From contig NZ_CP011114.1 of assembly GCF_000993825.1 (NCBI RefSeq), positions 4,960,001 through 5,024,000 of the forward strand: a stretch of DNA of 64,000 nt, written 5' to 3'. This DNA comes from Paenibacillus durus ATCC 35681. Its GTDB lineage: Bacteria > Bacillota > Bacilli > Paenibacillales > Paenibacillaceae. Below the pieces are notes generated by a model. That model saw only the letters and a program-made list of their open reading frames with translations. It did no database searches and was not told where the DNA came from. Shown piece after piece: positions 17,694-26,913 of the stretch. Each line of letters begins with the position of its first letter. Position 1 is the stretch's first letter. The translations under genes and the position numbers were made by a program.

Positions 17694-18470
17694 ATGCGTT
17701 ATGTTCGGAAAGGATTGAAGGCGGGCCTTATTTCCTGGCTGCTATTCCTGGTCGTGTGGCAGCTGGTTGCCATGAACTCGAATCCGGACTATTTTCCGAC
17801 TCCGATCCAGACTTTGCAGGGGGCGGTCGAACTCCTCAACGACAATTCACTGATCTCTTACGTCTTAATCAGCTTTAAGCGGGTGGTGCTCGGATGGCTG
17901 CTGGGGAGTCTGCTGGGCATCCCGGCGGGCCTCTTGATTGGCAGGTTCAGGTGGCTGCGGGAACTGGTCGAGCCTTATCTGAACTTCTTCCGGTTCATTC
18001 CGGCGCTCGCCTTTATTACCCTGTTTATTCTGTGGTTTGGAATTGGAGAGCAGTCGAAGATCATTCTTATCATGTATGCGACGCTGTTCATTGTCGTGTT
18101 GAATACGGCGGCGGGCGTAGTGAATGTGGAGGATGACAAAATCCGGTCGGCACGGTCGCTGGGCGCCTCGGAGCGGCAGATTTTGATCCATGTCATTATT
18201 CCTGCTGTCGTTCCCGCCTTTTTCAACGGGGTCCGGCTGGCTATGGGGAATTCATTCATGGCCATTGTTGGGGCGGAGATGATAGCTGCCAATGAGGGAG
18301 TCGGTTATCTGATCTGGACCTCGCGGCTGTACTCCAAGACGGACTGGATTTTCGTCGGACTTCTGCTGCTGGGATTAATGGGCTTTGCCGGGGACCAACT
18401 GCTGCGCTGGATGGGGAAGACGACGCTGGGGCGCTATGGAATTGCCAAAGAAACAAGGTTTGGAAAGTAA
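17694..18470 (+). CDS. SsuC/TauC-like ABC transporter permease
   Basis: Membrane permease of 258 residues with six predicted membrane segments. The BPD_transp_1 domain includes LGWLLGSLLGIPAGLLIG and the EAA-type coupling loop ARSLGASERQILIHVIIPAVVP. AAAGGAGA precedes the ATG by about 9 bases, and the gene follows the ATPase gene after 27 bases. It would form the pore for the substrate delivered by the lipoprotein encoded next. Confidence 0.92.
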   Translation: MRYVRKGLKAGLISWLLFLVVWQLVAMNSNPDYFPTPIQTLQGAVELLNDNSLISYVLISFKRVVLGWLLGSLLGIPAGLLIGRFRWLRELVEPYLNFFRFIPALAFITLFILWFGIGEQSKIILIMYATLFIVVLNTAAGVVNVEDDKIRSARSLGASERQILIHVIIPAVVPAFFNGVRLAMGNSFMAIVGAEMIAANEGVGYLIWTSRLYSKTDWIFVGLLLLGLMGFAGDQLLRWMGKTTLGRYGIAKETRFGK

Positions 18471-18519
18471 AAAGATGTGGAAAGTAAATTTCAAAAGTAA
18501 TCGTGGGGGGACAGGACAA

Positions 18520-19545
18520 GTGAAAAGCAAGCAAAGCCGGGTTTGGAAAGCAGTCGCTGGAGCAGTGTTGTTAATGGGAATCATGATTTCATTGTCAGGC
18601 TGCGGAGACGTCAAGGCAAAGTCGGAAGAGACGGCGGATGGAGCCAAGCTGCAGAAAGTCCGCATCGGGGGAGACTCCTCTTTGTTCTCGCTGCAATTTC
18701 GGGTAGCCAAGGAGCAGGGGCTATTTGAGAAAAATGGAATCGATGCTGAAATATCGACATTTTCCTTTGGGATTGACACACTCAATGCGGTGCTGACCGA
18801 TCGGGTGGACGTCGGGGAAGCGATGGATTATGCGGCCCTCAGCGCGCTGTCGAAGGGAGACTTAAAGGTGCTGTCCCTATTCTCCTCGCCGAAAGAGACC
18901 AGTTCGAAACTGTTCGCCAGAGACGGGATTAGTAGGCCCGAGGATTTGATCGGCAAGAAGCTGGGCGTACAAAAAGGGACGGTGAACGAGTACATTTGGG
19001 GCAAGTATTTTGAGACGTTCCATATCGACAAGAAGGATGTGACTCTCGTCCCGCTGCAATCCACGGCAGAGATCCTGGCCGCCTATGACAGAGGCGATAT
19101 ACAGGCTGCCTGGTTCGGCACCGCGTTCTTTGACAAGGCGGAGAAGGTGGAGGGCTCCAAAGCCCTTAACGATCTATCCGCAATCAACATTCGGACGAAG
19201 GGATTTTTAGTCGCAAAAGCAGCTCTGGTCAAGGATAATCCTCAAATCTCGGCGGGACTGAACAAGGCGCTGGCGGAAGCTTCTAAGTATATTGCCGATC
19301 ATCCGGAAGAGGCTGCCGAGTTGGCATTCAAAGAGGTGAAAATTCCAAAGGATAACGCGCTGCGGGAAATTAAGAATGAATGGGAATTTGATGTCCGTTT
19401 CAATCAGGAGGATTATGACCAGTTGAAGGAGATCAAGGAATGGAGTGTGGCCAACGGCTATATCGAGCAGGATTTCAAGCTTGACGACAAGCTGGCCCTG
19501 GAAGGATTAAAGGAAGCTTTTCCGGACAAAGTGACTATTCAATAA
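18520..19545 (+). CDS. SsuA/NMT1-like substrate-binding lipoprotein
   Basis: Extracellular binding protein of 341 residues. The chosen GTG at 18520 gives a proper lipoprotein signal: basic KSKQSRVWK, a hydrophobic core, and the lipobox LSGC with Cys28. ATG 18475 would add a non-signal extension. The mature protein has the NMT1/SsuA fold, with IGGDSSLFSLQFRVAKEQGL at its start and DVGEAMDYAALSAL where the ligand loop lies. Related proteins bind sulfonates, nitrate, HMP-like pyrimidines or other small ligands. It sits between the permease and radical SAM genes. Confidence 0.9.
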   Translation: MKSKQSRVWKAVAGAVLLMGIMISLSGCGDVKAKSEETADGAKLQKVRIGGDSSLFSLQFRVAKEQGLFEKNGIDAEISTFSFGIDTLNAVLTDRVDVGEAMDYAALSALSKGDLKVLSLFSSPKETSSKLFARDGISRPEDLIGKKLGVQKGTVNEYIWGKYFETFHIDKKDVTLVPLQSTAEILAAYDRGDIQAAWFGTAFFDKAEKVEGSKALNDLSAINIRTKGFLVAKAALVKDNPQISAGLNKALAEASKYIADHPEEAAELAFKEVKIPKDNALREIKNEWEFDVRFNQEDYDQLKEIKEWSVANGYIEQDFKLDDKLALEGLKEAFPDKVTIQ

Positions 19546-19567
19546 AAAATAAAGGAGATGCATACCA

Positions 19568-20767
19568 ATGAGCGATTTGAAAAATCGGCTGCATGAGGAG
19601 CTTGCCATCAAGAACGCCTGCCAGGTTGAGGGGATAAACGCTGACCCTGCCATTTTTGAAGGGGTGGAGCTCGGAGATAAATACCAGGAACAAATCCAGA
19701 CGCTGTTCGATTACAATCTGCATAATCATACGGGTGTTGTTCTGCCGGTGTGCTTCTATACTCCAGGGGGACTGCGGGTGGGCTACCGCTGGAACGACCG
19801 GTCTCCTTACAAGCTGCGCAAAGAGGGGAACCAGTTCATCCTGTACCATGAGCGCAAGGAACTGTTTCCGGTAAGCCTGAAAAAGCGCCCCAAGTACTAC
19901 AGCCTGAAAACGTCGGACGGCGCCAATATGAATCAGGTTGCGACTCACAACGGGGAGGGCGCTATATTCGTCTCCTACAGCAACGAGTGCTTTCTGAAGG
20001 AAACCGGGCATGACTGCAAATATTGCAATATCAACTATACGCATGATACGTATGGGGAGGAGCATGGCGTAAGCTGGAAATACCCGCGCCAGATTGGCGA
20101 AACCGCTGCGGTCGCTTACCAAGAGGGAGCGAAGCATATTACAATCAGCGGAGGATTTATCCCCGAGCGGCGGGAGATTGATTATTACTTCGACGTGGCG
20201 GAGGCGATACAGGAGCATACCGGGCTTCAGGACTTCAACGGCACGGCCGTAATCGGCGCGCCGCTCGATCTTAGCATCCTTGAGCGTTACAAAGATGCTG
20301 GCTACCGCACGATAGCCATGAACCTTGAGATATGGGACAAAAATATTTTTAATTCGGTCTGCCCCGGAAAGGTGATTCACTGCGGCGGCTGGGATCATTG
20401 GGTGAAAGCGCTGGAACGGGCTGCGGTCGTCTTCGGACATGGCCGTGTCCGCTCCAACTTCGTCGGCGGCATGGAGACCAAGAAATCCACGCTGGAAGGC
20501 GTGAAATATCTGGCCTCCCAGGGGGTAATCGCCTATGCCGGGGCCTGGATTCCGAATCTCGGCTCGGAATATGAGGGCCATCGGTCGCCGCTGCCGGAAT
20601 GGCATCTGGACGTTGCGTACAAAATCGTTGATATTTTCCGCAGCGCCGGGTTCACCTATGAGCAGCTGTATGATTCCAGCGCCTCGGCTGACGGCTTGTG
20701 GAATGATATTTACAAGATCGAGGAGGAGCGGCTGCCGGTATTCAAGGGCGAACCTTCGGTTGTCTGA
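19568..20767 (+). CDS. Radical SAM-like protein with CX8CX2C cluster motif
   Basis: Cytoplasmic protein of 399 residues. After a 130-residue N-terminal part, the segment IFVSYSNECFLKETGHDC places Cys141, Cys150 and Cys153 as CX8CX2C, where classical radical SAM proteins have CX3CX2C. The rest fits the SAM barrel: GAKHITISGG (SAM-binding GGE-like strand), LEIWDKNIFNSVCPGK and RVRSNFVGGMET, which recall BioB/ThiH-like enzymes. The product is unknown. AAAGGAG precedes it, 22 bases after the lipoprotein gene, so it probably processes the imported substrate. A terminator closes the operon at 20817. Confidence 0.78.
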   Translation: MSDLKNRLHEELAIKNACQVEGINADPAIFEGVELGDKYQEQIQTLFDYNLHNHTGVVLPVCFYTPGGLRVGYRWNDRSPYKLRKEGNQFILYHERKELFPVSLKKRPKYYSLKTSDGANMNQVATHNGEGAIFVSYSNECFLKETGHDCKYCNINYTHDTYGEEHGVSWKYPRQIGETAAVAYQEGAKHITISGGFIPERREIDYYFDVAEAIQEHTGLQDFNGTAVIGAPLDLSILERYKDAGYRTIAMNLEIWDKNIFNSVCPGKVIHCGGWDHWVKALERAAVVFGHGRVRSNFVGGMETKKSTLEGVKYLASQGVIAYAGAWIPNLGSEYEGHRSPLPEWHLDVAYKIVDIFRSAGFTYEQLYDSSASADGLWNDIYKIEEERLPVFKGEPSVV

Positions 20768-20816
20768 TTTTTGCAGGAACAAGGGGATAAGGATCACATA
20801 TGGATTGTTCTCTAAG

Positions 20817-20851
20817 GCGTACTGTCTTTTCGGCAGTATGCTTTATTTTTT
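20817..20851 (+). terminator. Terminator of importer/radical SAM operon
   Basis: GCGTACTG (20817-20824) pairs with CAGTATGC (20834-20841) with one G-U, followed by a ten-base T-rich run. Confidence 0.8.
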
Positions 20852-20964
20852 GGCTATTGCAAATAAATAACATAATAGTACTTAATATACAAAAATATGA
20901 AATAGCACTAGACTTAGGGGTTCCAACATTTTACACTAATTGTATACTCTCCGGTGCTTCGTGA

Positions 20965-21252
20965 CCGTATGGCCTTGTAACACAAGGGCAGGTTCAATTC
21001 AAAAGCATGCAACAAGCTGCGGACACACGTGAACATGATAATCTGCGGAATGTGCCGCTGACCGTAATTTCGGCTACGGATCACGGTCTTGGCCCTGAGA
21101 TAGACGAAATCTGGGCTGGGTTGCAGGATGACTTAGCGACTTTGTCGGATTACAGCCGTCATGTGGTCTCTCCGGCCACAGGCCATTACGTACAATTCGA
21201 AAAACCTCAGCTGGTAATCGACGAGATCGTTGCCTTGTTTAAACGACTGTAA
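20965..21252 (+). pseudogene. C-terminal fragment of an alpha/beta hydrolase
   Basis: The frame from just after a TGA at 20962 to the stop at 21252 reads like the last third of an alpha/beta hydrolase: a strand LRNVPLTVISATDHG, a segment WAGLQDDLATLS, and the catalytic-His region VSPATGHYVQFEKPQLVIDEI. The lid and nucleophile elbow are absent, and no start or ribosome binding site is seen. The homology extends upstream of the ATG at 21007. It is a 5'-truncated remnant with no product expected. Confidence 0.75.
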
Positions 21253-21814
21253 ATATCAAAAATGAGGGTGTTCCTTAAGCCATGGAAATGGCCGCGGCAG
21301 CGCCCTTTATTTTTGAGGCGGGAATCAGGCGGGGGAAAGACGGGGGACGGTCCGTTATTCAGAGAATCCAGGTGCGACGATGAAGCGGATCATGCAGAAA
21401 GCCTGAAATTGTGCATCTTTTGGCCGCGTGAGAACATCCGTTGTATCACATACCTGCGAATATACAGTTTTTTCCTGTGTTCAGTCTTGTATTCAGTTGA
21501 TACGGCCTTAAATTCCTGCATAAATTCAGGATTTCTCTATGTATGAAAGATTTGGATTTAAAAAAACCTGCACTTTTTGCCCAATTTCCAGACACTGAAC
21601 TTCAATCACAGCAGCGTGGCCCCATCCCTTGATTTTGGAGCGTCAAGAAGTACGCACCATGCTCGCAGCAGTACATCTCAACAGCGGGGCGTCCCGAACG
21701 GGGGTATCCCAAAAGGTAATGAAGTGACCTGAGAGGCTGCCTCACTTTTTTGGCTCTGGGACAACAAAAAGATTGGATGAAGACACCGTTACCATCCTAG
21801 ACTTCCCACCAAAA
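21253..21814. other. Gap without a recognisable gene
   Basis: Between the hydrolase remnant and the IS3 remnant I see no credible gene. A terminator-like imperfect hairpin with AGTGA...TCACTTTTTT lies near 21722-21752. Two short open frames lack ribosome binding sites and any family signature. Confidence 0.5.
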
Positions 21815-21910
21815 TCATCCTCTCGCAGCTGCCCTGATGCTCATCTGCCCACTTTCCATTTCTTGTAGGATCATGAGTTTCTGTGCAGCTTGATATGGTG
21901 GTTTTAGCAT
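21815..21910 (-). pseudogene. IS3-family orfA fragment
   Basis: On the minus strand an ATG at 21910 opens 31 codons beginning MLKPPYQAAQKLMILQEM and ending SGQMSIRAAARG before a stop. This is the helix-turn-helix start of an IS3-family (IS150-like) orfA. Upstream, near 21951-21985, the sequence TGCTCCCCATACAGTAGACA on the minus strand looks like the element's terminal inverted repeat. The rest of orfA and all of orfB are missing, so this is a dead IS end. Confidence 0.7.
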
Positions 21911-22013
21911 GAAAAATGCTCCCCTCACAGCAACAAGTTTTTATTATTTCAACTGTCTACTGTATGGGGAGCATATCACTTCTGGAACACCCCCATTTTG
22001 TCAGCGGCTTCTC

Positions 22014-23258
22014 TTATCCCGCGAGCTGCTTGCCGTCGTATACATACGTCTTTTCCTGTCCGTCCACAACAGTCCGCAAATGCACGTTCCGGCCCCACAG
22101 CCGGTGAACGAGCGGAAGGGTGCGTTCAACATATTTCCGGTCAAGCTCCAGTCCTTCATACCGGTTGTCGAGCAGCAGCTCGCCCCGGCCGTGCAGGTCG
22201 TCGTCCTTGACCGTCAAGTAGGGGAAGCCGCCGTTGGTCCGCGAACGGATCAGATTATCCTTGATTTCGGCGACGTCCTTGGCCGTTACTTTGTATACCC
22301 GCTCCTCCTGCTTGAAGACGAAGAGATCCATCTCTTCCGCCAGCTCTTTCGTCAGATAGTTGCGGATGAATGATACGTCCGACTCCGTCTCCCGGATTTC
22401 AAAAAGCGCTTTAAGCCCTTCCTTTTTCTCGATATGCCGCAACATCATGAGGCCCAGATAGTACGGGTTGATCCGTCCTGGGGAAGGCTGGATGACGCCT
22501 GCATTCATTTTGGCAAACTCAACAATTTCTGAGTCGCTGAGGTCAAGCTCGCGGACGAGCTTCAGATGCCAGTAGCTGGCCCAGCCCTCGTTCATAATCT
22601 TCGTCTCCATCTGCGGCCAGAAATAGAGCATTTCAGCGCGGAGCATATACAGAATTTCCCTCTGCCATTCCTCCAGATACCGGCTGTGCCCCGCGATATA
22701 GCCGATCACATCCTTCACTCCGCCGTCCGCTTCCCGGAAGCCTTCGGCTCGGCCGAACCGCACGAATGGATCAACATGCTCCTGAATGGCGATGCCCGCA
22801 TCCAGAAAGGCTTCGACTTCATCCGAGCCGTATTCATGGCTGAACCGCTCGATGCGGTCGGCGAATACAGCCATGCGTTCAACCATCTGCCGGTCGGTGC
22901 CTGCGAACATGGCGTTATTTTTGAAGAAATCGCTGTGCCCCAGCACATGCGCCACAATCAGCTTGTTCTGCAGCAGCGTATTACTGTCCAGCAGAAACGC
23001 ATAGCAGGGATCGGAGTTAATTACCAGCTCGTAAATTTTGCTCAGGCCATGGTCGTATTCCGTCTTCATTCGCTGGTAGGCTTTACCGAAGCTCCAATGC
23101 GTGAACCGGGTCGGCATGCCGTATGCGCCGATGGAGTACAGCACCTCGGCCGGGCATACCTGATAGCGCATCGGAAAGAAATCGAGCCCATTCTCCAGCG
23201 CAAGCTCCGTCAAGCGCTCCGCCGCTTCTTCCAGCTGTTCCGCCTCTTGATCGATCAT
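22014..23258 (-). CDS. spoVR: SpoVR-family protein
   Basis: Soluble protein of 414 residues, shorter than B. subtilis SpoVR (468) but with its conserved core, including FPMRYQVCPAEVLYSIGAYGMP, THWSFGKAYQRMK, VAHVLGHSDFFKNN and a run near NEGWASYWHLKL. SpoVR is needed for normal spore cortex formation in B. subtilis; its E. coli relative YcgB is induced under starvation together with the YeaG/YeaH pair. GGAGG is in place before its ATG, 39 bases after yhbH. Third gene of prkA-yhbH-spoVR, a partnership conserved across bacteria. The molecular activity is not known. Confidence 0.93.
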   Translation of the reverse strand: MIDQEAEQLEEAAERLTELALENGLDFFPMRYQVCPAEVLYSIGAYGMPTRFTHWSFGKAYQRMKTEYDHGLSKIYELVINSDPCYAFLLDSNTLLQNKLIVAHVLGHSDFFKNNAMFAGTDRQMVERMAVFADRIERFSHEYGSDEVEAFLDAGIAIQEHVDPFVRFGRAEGFREADGGVKDVIGYIAGHSRYLEEWQREILYMLRAEMLYFWPQMETKIMNEGWASYWHLKLVRELDLSDSEIVEFAKMNAGVIQPSPGRINPYYLGLMMLRHIEKKEGLKALFEIRETESDVSFIRNYLTKELAEEMDLFVFKQEERVYKVTAKDVAEIKDNLIRSRTNGGFPYLTVKDDDLHGRGELLLDNRYEGLELDRKYVERTLPLVHRLWGRNVHLRTVVDGQEKTYVYDGKQLAG

Positions 23259-23297
23259 AAGTGCCGCCTCCTCCTGACGTAAGAGATTGCCATGCCT

Positions 23298-24662
23298 TTA
23301 ACTTGCCGCCACCTCGTCGCCGAAGAACGCCTTCAGCGTCTTGAACACATCTTCCTTTTCCTTCAGAATCGCCTGGACAAAGGCGGGGGAATTCAGGCTC
23401 GCGAGCGATTCCCAGAGCCGCTTGCTGCCGTAGATATGCTGCCGGATTTCACCGTAGCCCAGCATGTTGACCTTCTCCAGCAGATCGCCCGCCAGCTTCA
23501 CGGTTACGGGATTATCGCTGTCAAGATTATCCCCGTCCGAGAAGTGGAAGGCGTAGGCGTTAAACTGGCCCGGGGGATAGTCCGCATCCAGAATCGCAAG
23601 CGCAAGTTCATATACCGAGGAACATTTCGTTCCGCCGCTCTCTCCTTTGCGGAAGAAGGAATCCTCGTCCACTTCTTTCGCCTCTGTGCAGTGAGACAGG
23701 AACCGGATCTGCACATTCTCGTACTTCGTCCGCAGGAAGCGGACCATCCAGAAGAAAAAGCTGCGGGCCACGTACTTCTCGAAGCTGCCCATTGAGCCCG
23801 ACGTATCCATCATGGCGAGCACAACGGCCGAAGACTGGGGTTTTCGGATATCCTCCCATGTCTTGAACCGCAGATCGTCGCCGATAATCGGGCCAAGGAC
23901 CGGGACTGACGCGCCGGAGTCCGGGATGTAACCGGCGCTTTCCGCCGAGTGCAGTCCAAGAGTTAGTCCGAGCCGCGCCGCCGTTCCGGCGAGATCATTC
24001 GTACCCGGAGCCGGAACGGCTCCGGCATTCCCGCTCCCGGCGTCCGCGTCATAGCCGCCGTAATCGTCGCCGGATTCCAACCACGCCGCCGCACCTGCCG
24101 CTCCTGGCAGTCCGCCGCTTAGCGCCTGACGCTTGATCGCTTCGAACAGCGTGCGCTTTTTGTCAACATTCGAGATCATGCCCTGCTTGCGAACGTCCTC
24201 GAACCGGACGTCTTCGACGGTCAGGTCGGGAGCAGCCTTAGGCTTCAGCTTCGGCAGCTTCAAATCCTCGAACACGAGCTCGGCGAGTTCGTCAATCGTC
24301 AGCTCCGCTTCATAATAATCGGCCCCCGGCTGATCGCCCGCTTCGCGTCCCTTGCCCGGCCCCGCCGCATCGCCTTCTCCGGCTCTGCCGATAATATCGC
24401 CGACTTGCGTGCCGCCCTGCCCCTGTCCAACCTGCGGCTTGTCCTGGGTATTGTAGCGGAACTTCGGCTCATCCAGGCTGCGGATCGGAACCTTGATCAC
24501 TTTATCGCCCTGGGGCATGATAATCGACTCTTCGCTGACAAGGTCGGCGAGATTTTCACGAATCGCTTCCTTTACTTTGCGCTTGTGACGCTCCTGGTCG
24601 ATTTCTCCCTTGCGGTGCAGCGACCAGTCGTCGCGCGCGATCACGAACAATCGCTTGTCCAT
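23298..24662 (-). CDS. yhbH: YhbH sporulation protein (VWA-like, YeaH family)
   Basis: Protein of 454 residues starting MDKRLFVIARDDWSLHRKG, the family's N-terminus. The GGGAGGT at 24668-24674 sets this start, although the frame is open further upstream. The C-terminal half has a von Willebrand A-like fold with the metal site DTSGSMG. B. subtilis YhbH is about 390 residues. The extra length here is a Gly/Ala/Asp-rich insertion around residues 220-280 (for example GDDYGGYDADAGSGNAG). Works with PrkA and SpoVR, probably in sporulation or starvation signalling. A 349-base gap with a tandem repeat separates it from prkA. Confidence 0.92.
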   Translation of the reverse strand: MDKRLFVIARDDWSLHRKGEIDQERHKRKVKEAIRENLADLVSEESIIMPQGDKVIKVPIRSLDEPKFRYNTQDKPQVGQGQGGTQVGDIIGRAGEGDAAGPGKGREAGDQPGADYYEAELTIDELAELVFEDLKLPKLKPKAAPDLTVEDVRFEDVRKQGMISNVDKKRTLFEAIKRQALSGGLPGAAGAAAWLESGDDYGGYDADAGSGNAGAVPAPGTNDLAGTAARLGLTLGLHSAESAGYIPDSGASVPVLGPIIGDDLRFKTWEDIRKPQSSAVVLAMMDTSGSMGSFEKYVARSFFFWMVRFLRTKYENVQIRFLSHCTEAKEVDEDSFFRKGESGGTKCSSVYELALAILDADYPPGQFNAYAFHFSDGDNLDSDNPVTVKLAGDLLEKVNMLGYGEIRQHIYGSKRLWESLASLNSPAFVQAILKEKEDVFKTLKAFFGDEVAAS

Positions 24663-24888
24663 GCCGCCCACCTCCCGGAATAATTGGATTTCACTGAAAA
24701 TGCAGTTGATCCGGCGTGCAATCGTACAGACGAGAAATAAGGAAAAGGGGCGTACGGCCTTTATGGCCGTCACCCACAGGTTGATGCGGAAGGGAGCTCC
24801 AGCAGGACCCGCTCCTCCCGCTCTTACAGAGAAATGCGGCTGTAACGGCAACACGTCTTGTTGCTAAGGCTTGTCTGTTCCCCATTAC

Positions 24889-25025
24889 CGCTTCAGCAAG
24901 CTAAATACGATACGGGGAATTGCCCCTGATTTATCGATTCAGCAATACGATACCGGGCAAACCCTCCCCGCTTCAGCAAGCTGAATGCGATAACGGTTAG
25001 ATCTTCCCTGGTTATCGATTCAGCA
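24889..25025. repeat. Tandem 80-bp imperfect repeat at the end of prkA
   Basis: CGCTTCAGCAAGCT occurs at 24889-24902 and, 80 bases on, at 24969-24982. TTATCGATTCAGCA occurs at 24931-24944 and, 81 bases on, at 25012-25025. The second copy of the latter covers the last codons and stop of prkA (LLNR-stop). So prkA's tail and the following spacer are duplicated. The 24663-24888 part of the gap shows no gene. Confidence 0.8.
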
Positions 25026-26913
25026 GACTGCCCACGTACTTCATCAGCTCATTGGCGCAAGTGGCGCAGTAGCCGTGATGGTCGATCAGGCGCCGCGAGA
25101 CCTCGTTCATGCGCTTGAGCTGGCTCTCGTCCGGGTTGATCGTCGAGGTTGTAATTTTGATGACGTCTTTCAGATCGGCGAACAGCTTCTTCTCAATGGC
25201 ATCTTTAAGCGGCTCATGCGAGGTGTACTCAAACTGCCGGCCGCGGCGCGCGAATGACGAGATTTTGATCAGAATTTCTTCGCGGAACGCCCGCTTCTGG
25301 TTCTCGGTCACGCCAATCTGCTCTTCAATGGAGCGCATCAGCTTCTCGTCCGGATCATGCTCTTCAGAGGTGAGCGGGTCCTTGATCTTATGACCGCTGC
25401 AGTAGGCCTCGACATTGTCCAGATAATTGTTGAGCATCGTGTGAGCCGATTCCTCGAACGAGTAGACAAAAGCGCGCTGCACCTCGGTCTTCGCTTTATG
25501 ATCGTATTCCTTGCGGGCCTGCGTAATCAGATTCATCAGCCGCTCGCGTTCTTCTTTGGAGATCGAAGGATGCTGGTCGAGCCCCTCCTTGAGGGAGCGA
25601 AGCACATCCAGGGCGTTGATGCAGGACTTACCGCCTTTGATCAGTGCGCTGGAAATGCGGTTGATGACATAACGGGGATCGACCCCGGACATGCCCTCGT
25701 CGGGATGCTCCCGCCGCAGCTCGTCCACATCGCCCTTCTTCACGCCGTCGACTTCGACGCCGTCGTAGAGATACATTTTTTTGACAAGATCAATGCCGGG
25801 CTTTCTTGGTTCTTTGAGACGGGACATCACAGTGAAGACAGAGGCGGCAAAGAGCGCTCCGGGCGCCAGATGCACCTGATTGTTCAGGCCCGAGGCGTCA
25901 ACGAGCTTGCGGTAAATCCGTTCTTCCTGGCTGGCTTTCAGATTATAGGGTATACGCATGACAATCATGCGGGAGTGGAGGGCTTCATTCTTCTTATTGG
26001 AGATAAATGCGCGGTATTCGGTTTCGTTCGTATGGGCTATGATCAGTTCGTCGGCGGAGATGAGCGCAAATCGTCCAGCTTTAAAATTGCCTTCCTGCGT
26101 CAATGAAAGCAAATTCCACAGAAACTTTTCATCGCATTTCAGAATTTCTTGAAATTCCATCAGGCCGCGGTTGGCCTTGTTAAGTTCGCCGTCAAAACGG
26201 TAGGCCCTGGGGTCGGATTCGGAGCCATAACGGGTAATGGTTGAAAAATCAATGCTGCCCGTCAGATCGGCAATATCCTGTGATTTGGGGTCCGACGGAG
26301 CGAAGGTTCCGATTCCTGTCCGGTCGCTCTCCGAGAACAGAACCCTGACAACGGGCATTTCCTCAATCCGGCCTCCGTATTCACTCTCGAGCCTCATCCG
26401 GCAGACCGGGCAGAGATCGCCTTCGATATGCACCCCGTACTCCTTGCGGAATTCCTCGCGCAGCTCGCGGGGGATAAGATGAAGAGGTTCCTCTTGCATC
26501 GGGCAGCCTTTAATGGCGTAGAGCGCGCCTTCCGGCGTGCGTGTAAAAGATTCGAGACCGTTCTTCAGCAGGGTGACGAGTGTTGATTTACCGCCGCTGA
26601 CCGGACCCATCAGGAGTAATAGACGCTTGCGGACATCAAGCCGCTGGGCCGAAGGCCGGAAATATTCTTCCACGAGCAGCTGAATGGCATCCTCAAGTCC
26701 GAACAGGGTTCCGCTGAAAAAAGCGTACTCCCGCCGGCCATCCCCCAGCTCGGTTATACCTGCCGCCTCGATCATCCGGTAGACCAGTTCGTGCGCTGTC
26801 CCGGCGATTCGCGGATTCTCTCTAACAAGCTGCAGGTAATCGAGAAAGGAGCCTTCCCAGAAGAGATCATTCTCCTTGTCCCGATACGTTAGTAATTTTT
26901 CCAAGAACGTCAT
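25012..26913 (-). CDS. prkA: PrkA serine protein kinase / AAA+ ATPase
   Basis: Protein of 633 residues, almost the length of B. subtilis PrkA (631). The N-terminal AAA+ core contains Walker A LLLMGPVSGGKSTLVTLL near residue 100 and the sensor region GTFAPSDPKSQDIADLTGSID; the C-terminal PrkA domain follows. E. coli YeaG is its relative. In B. subtilis it supports sporulation and has been described as a kinase and as an ATP-dependent protease. GAGGGAGGCGG is before the ATG. First gene of the prkA-yhbH-spoVR group, with a long AT-rich upstream region. Confidence 0.95.
   Translation of the reverse strand: MTFLEKLLTYRDKENDLFWEGSFLDYLQLVRENPRIAGTAHELVYRMIEAAGITELGDGRREYAFFSGTLFGLEDAIQLLVEEYFRPSAQRLDVRKRLLLLMGPVSGGKSTLVTLLKNGLESFTRTPEGALYAIKGCPMQEEPLHLIPRELREEFRKEYGVHIEGDLCPVCRMRLESEYGGRIEEMPVVRVLFSESDRTGIGTFAPSDPKSQDIADLTGSIDFSTITRYGSESDPRAYRFDGELNKANRGLMEFQEILKCDEKFLWNLLSLTQEGNFKAGRFALISADELIIAHTNETEYRAFISNKKNEALHSRMIVMRIPYNLKASQEERIYRKLVDASGLNNQVHLAPGALFAASVFTVMSRLKEPRKPGIDLVKKMYLYDGVEVDGVKKGDVDELRREHPDEGMSGVDPRYVINRISSALIKGGKSCINALDVLRSLKEGLDQHPSISKEERERLMNLITQARKEYDHKAKTEVQRAFVYSFEESAHTMLNNYLDNVEAYCSGHKIKDPLTSEEHDPDEKLMRSIEEQIGVTENQKRAFREEILIKISSFARRGRQFEYTSHEPLKDAIEKKLFADLKDVIKITTSTINPDESQLKRMNEVSRRLIDHHGYCATCANELMKYVGSLLNR

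Noticed and set aside
21262..21546. Plus-strand frame of 94 codons after the hydrolase remnant
   Set aside because: No ribosome binding site, odd composition and no recognisable motif; the region is a remnant zone.
24663..25011. A CRISPR-like array from the repeats after prkA
   Set aside because: Only two imperfect copies with an 80-bp period and no regular spacers; it is a tandem duplication.
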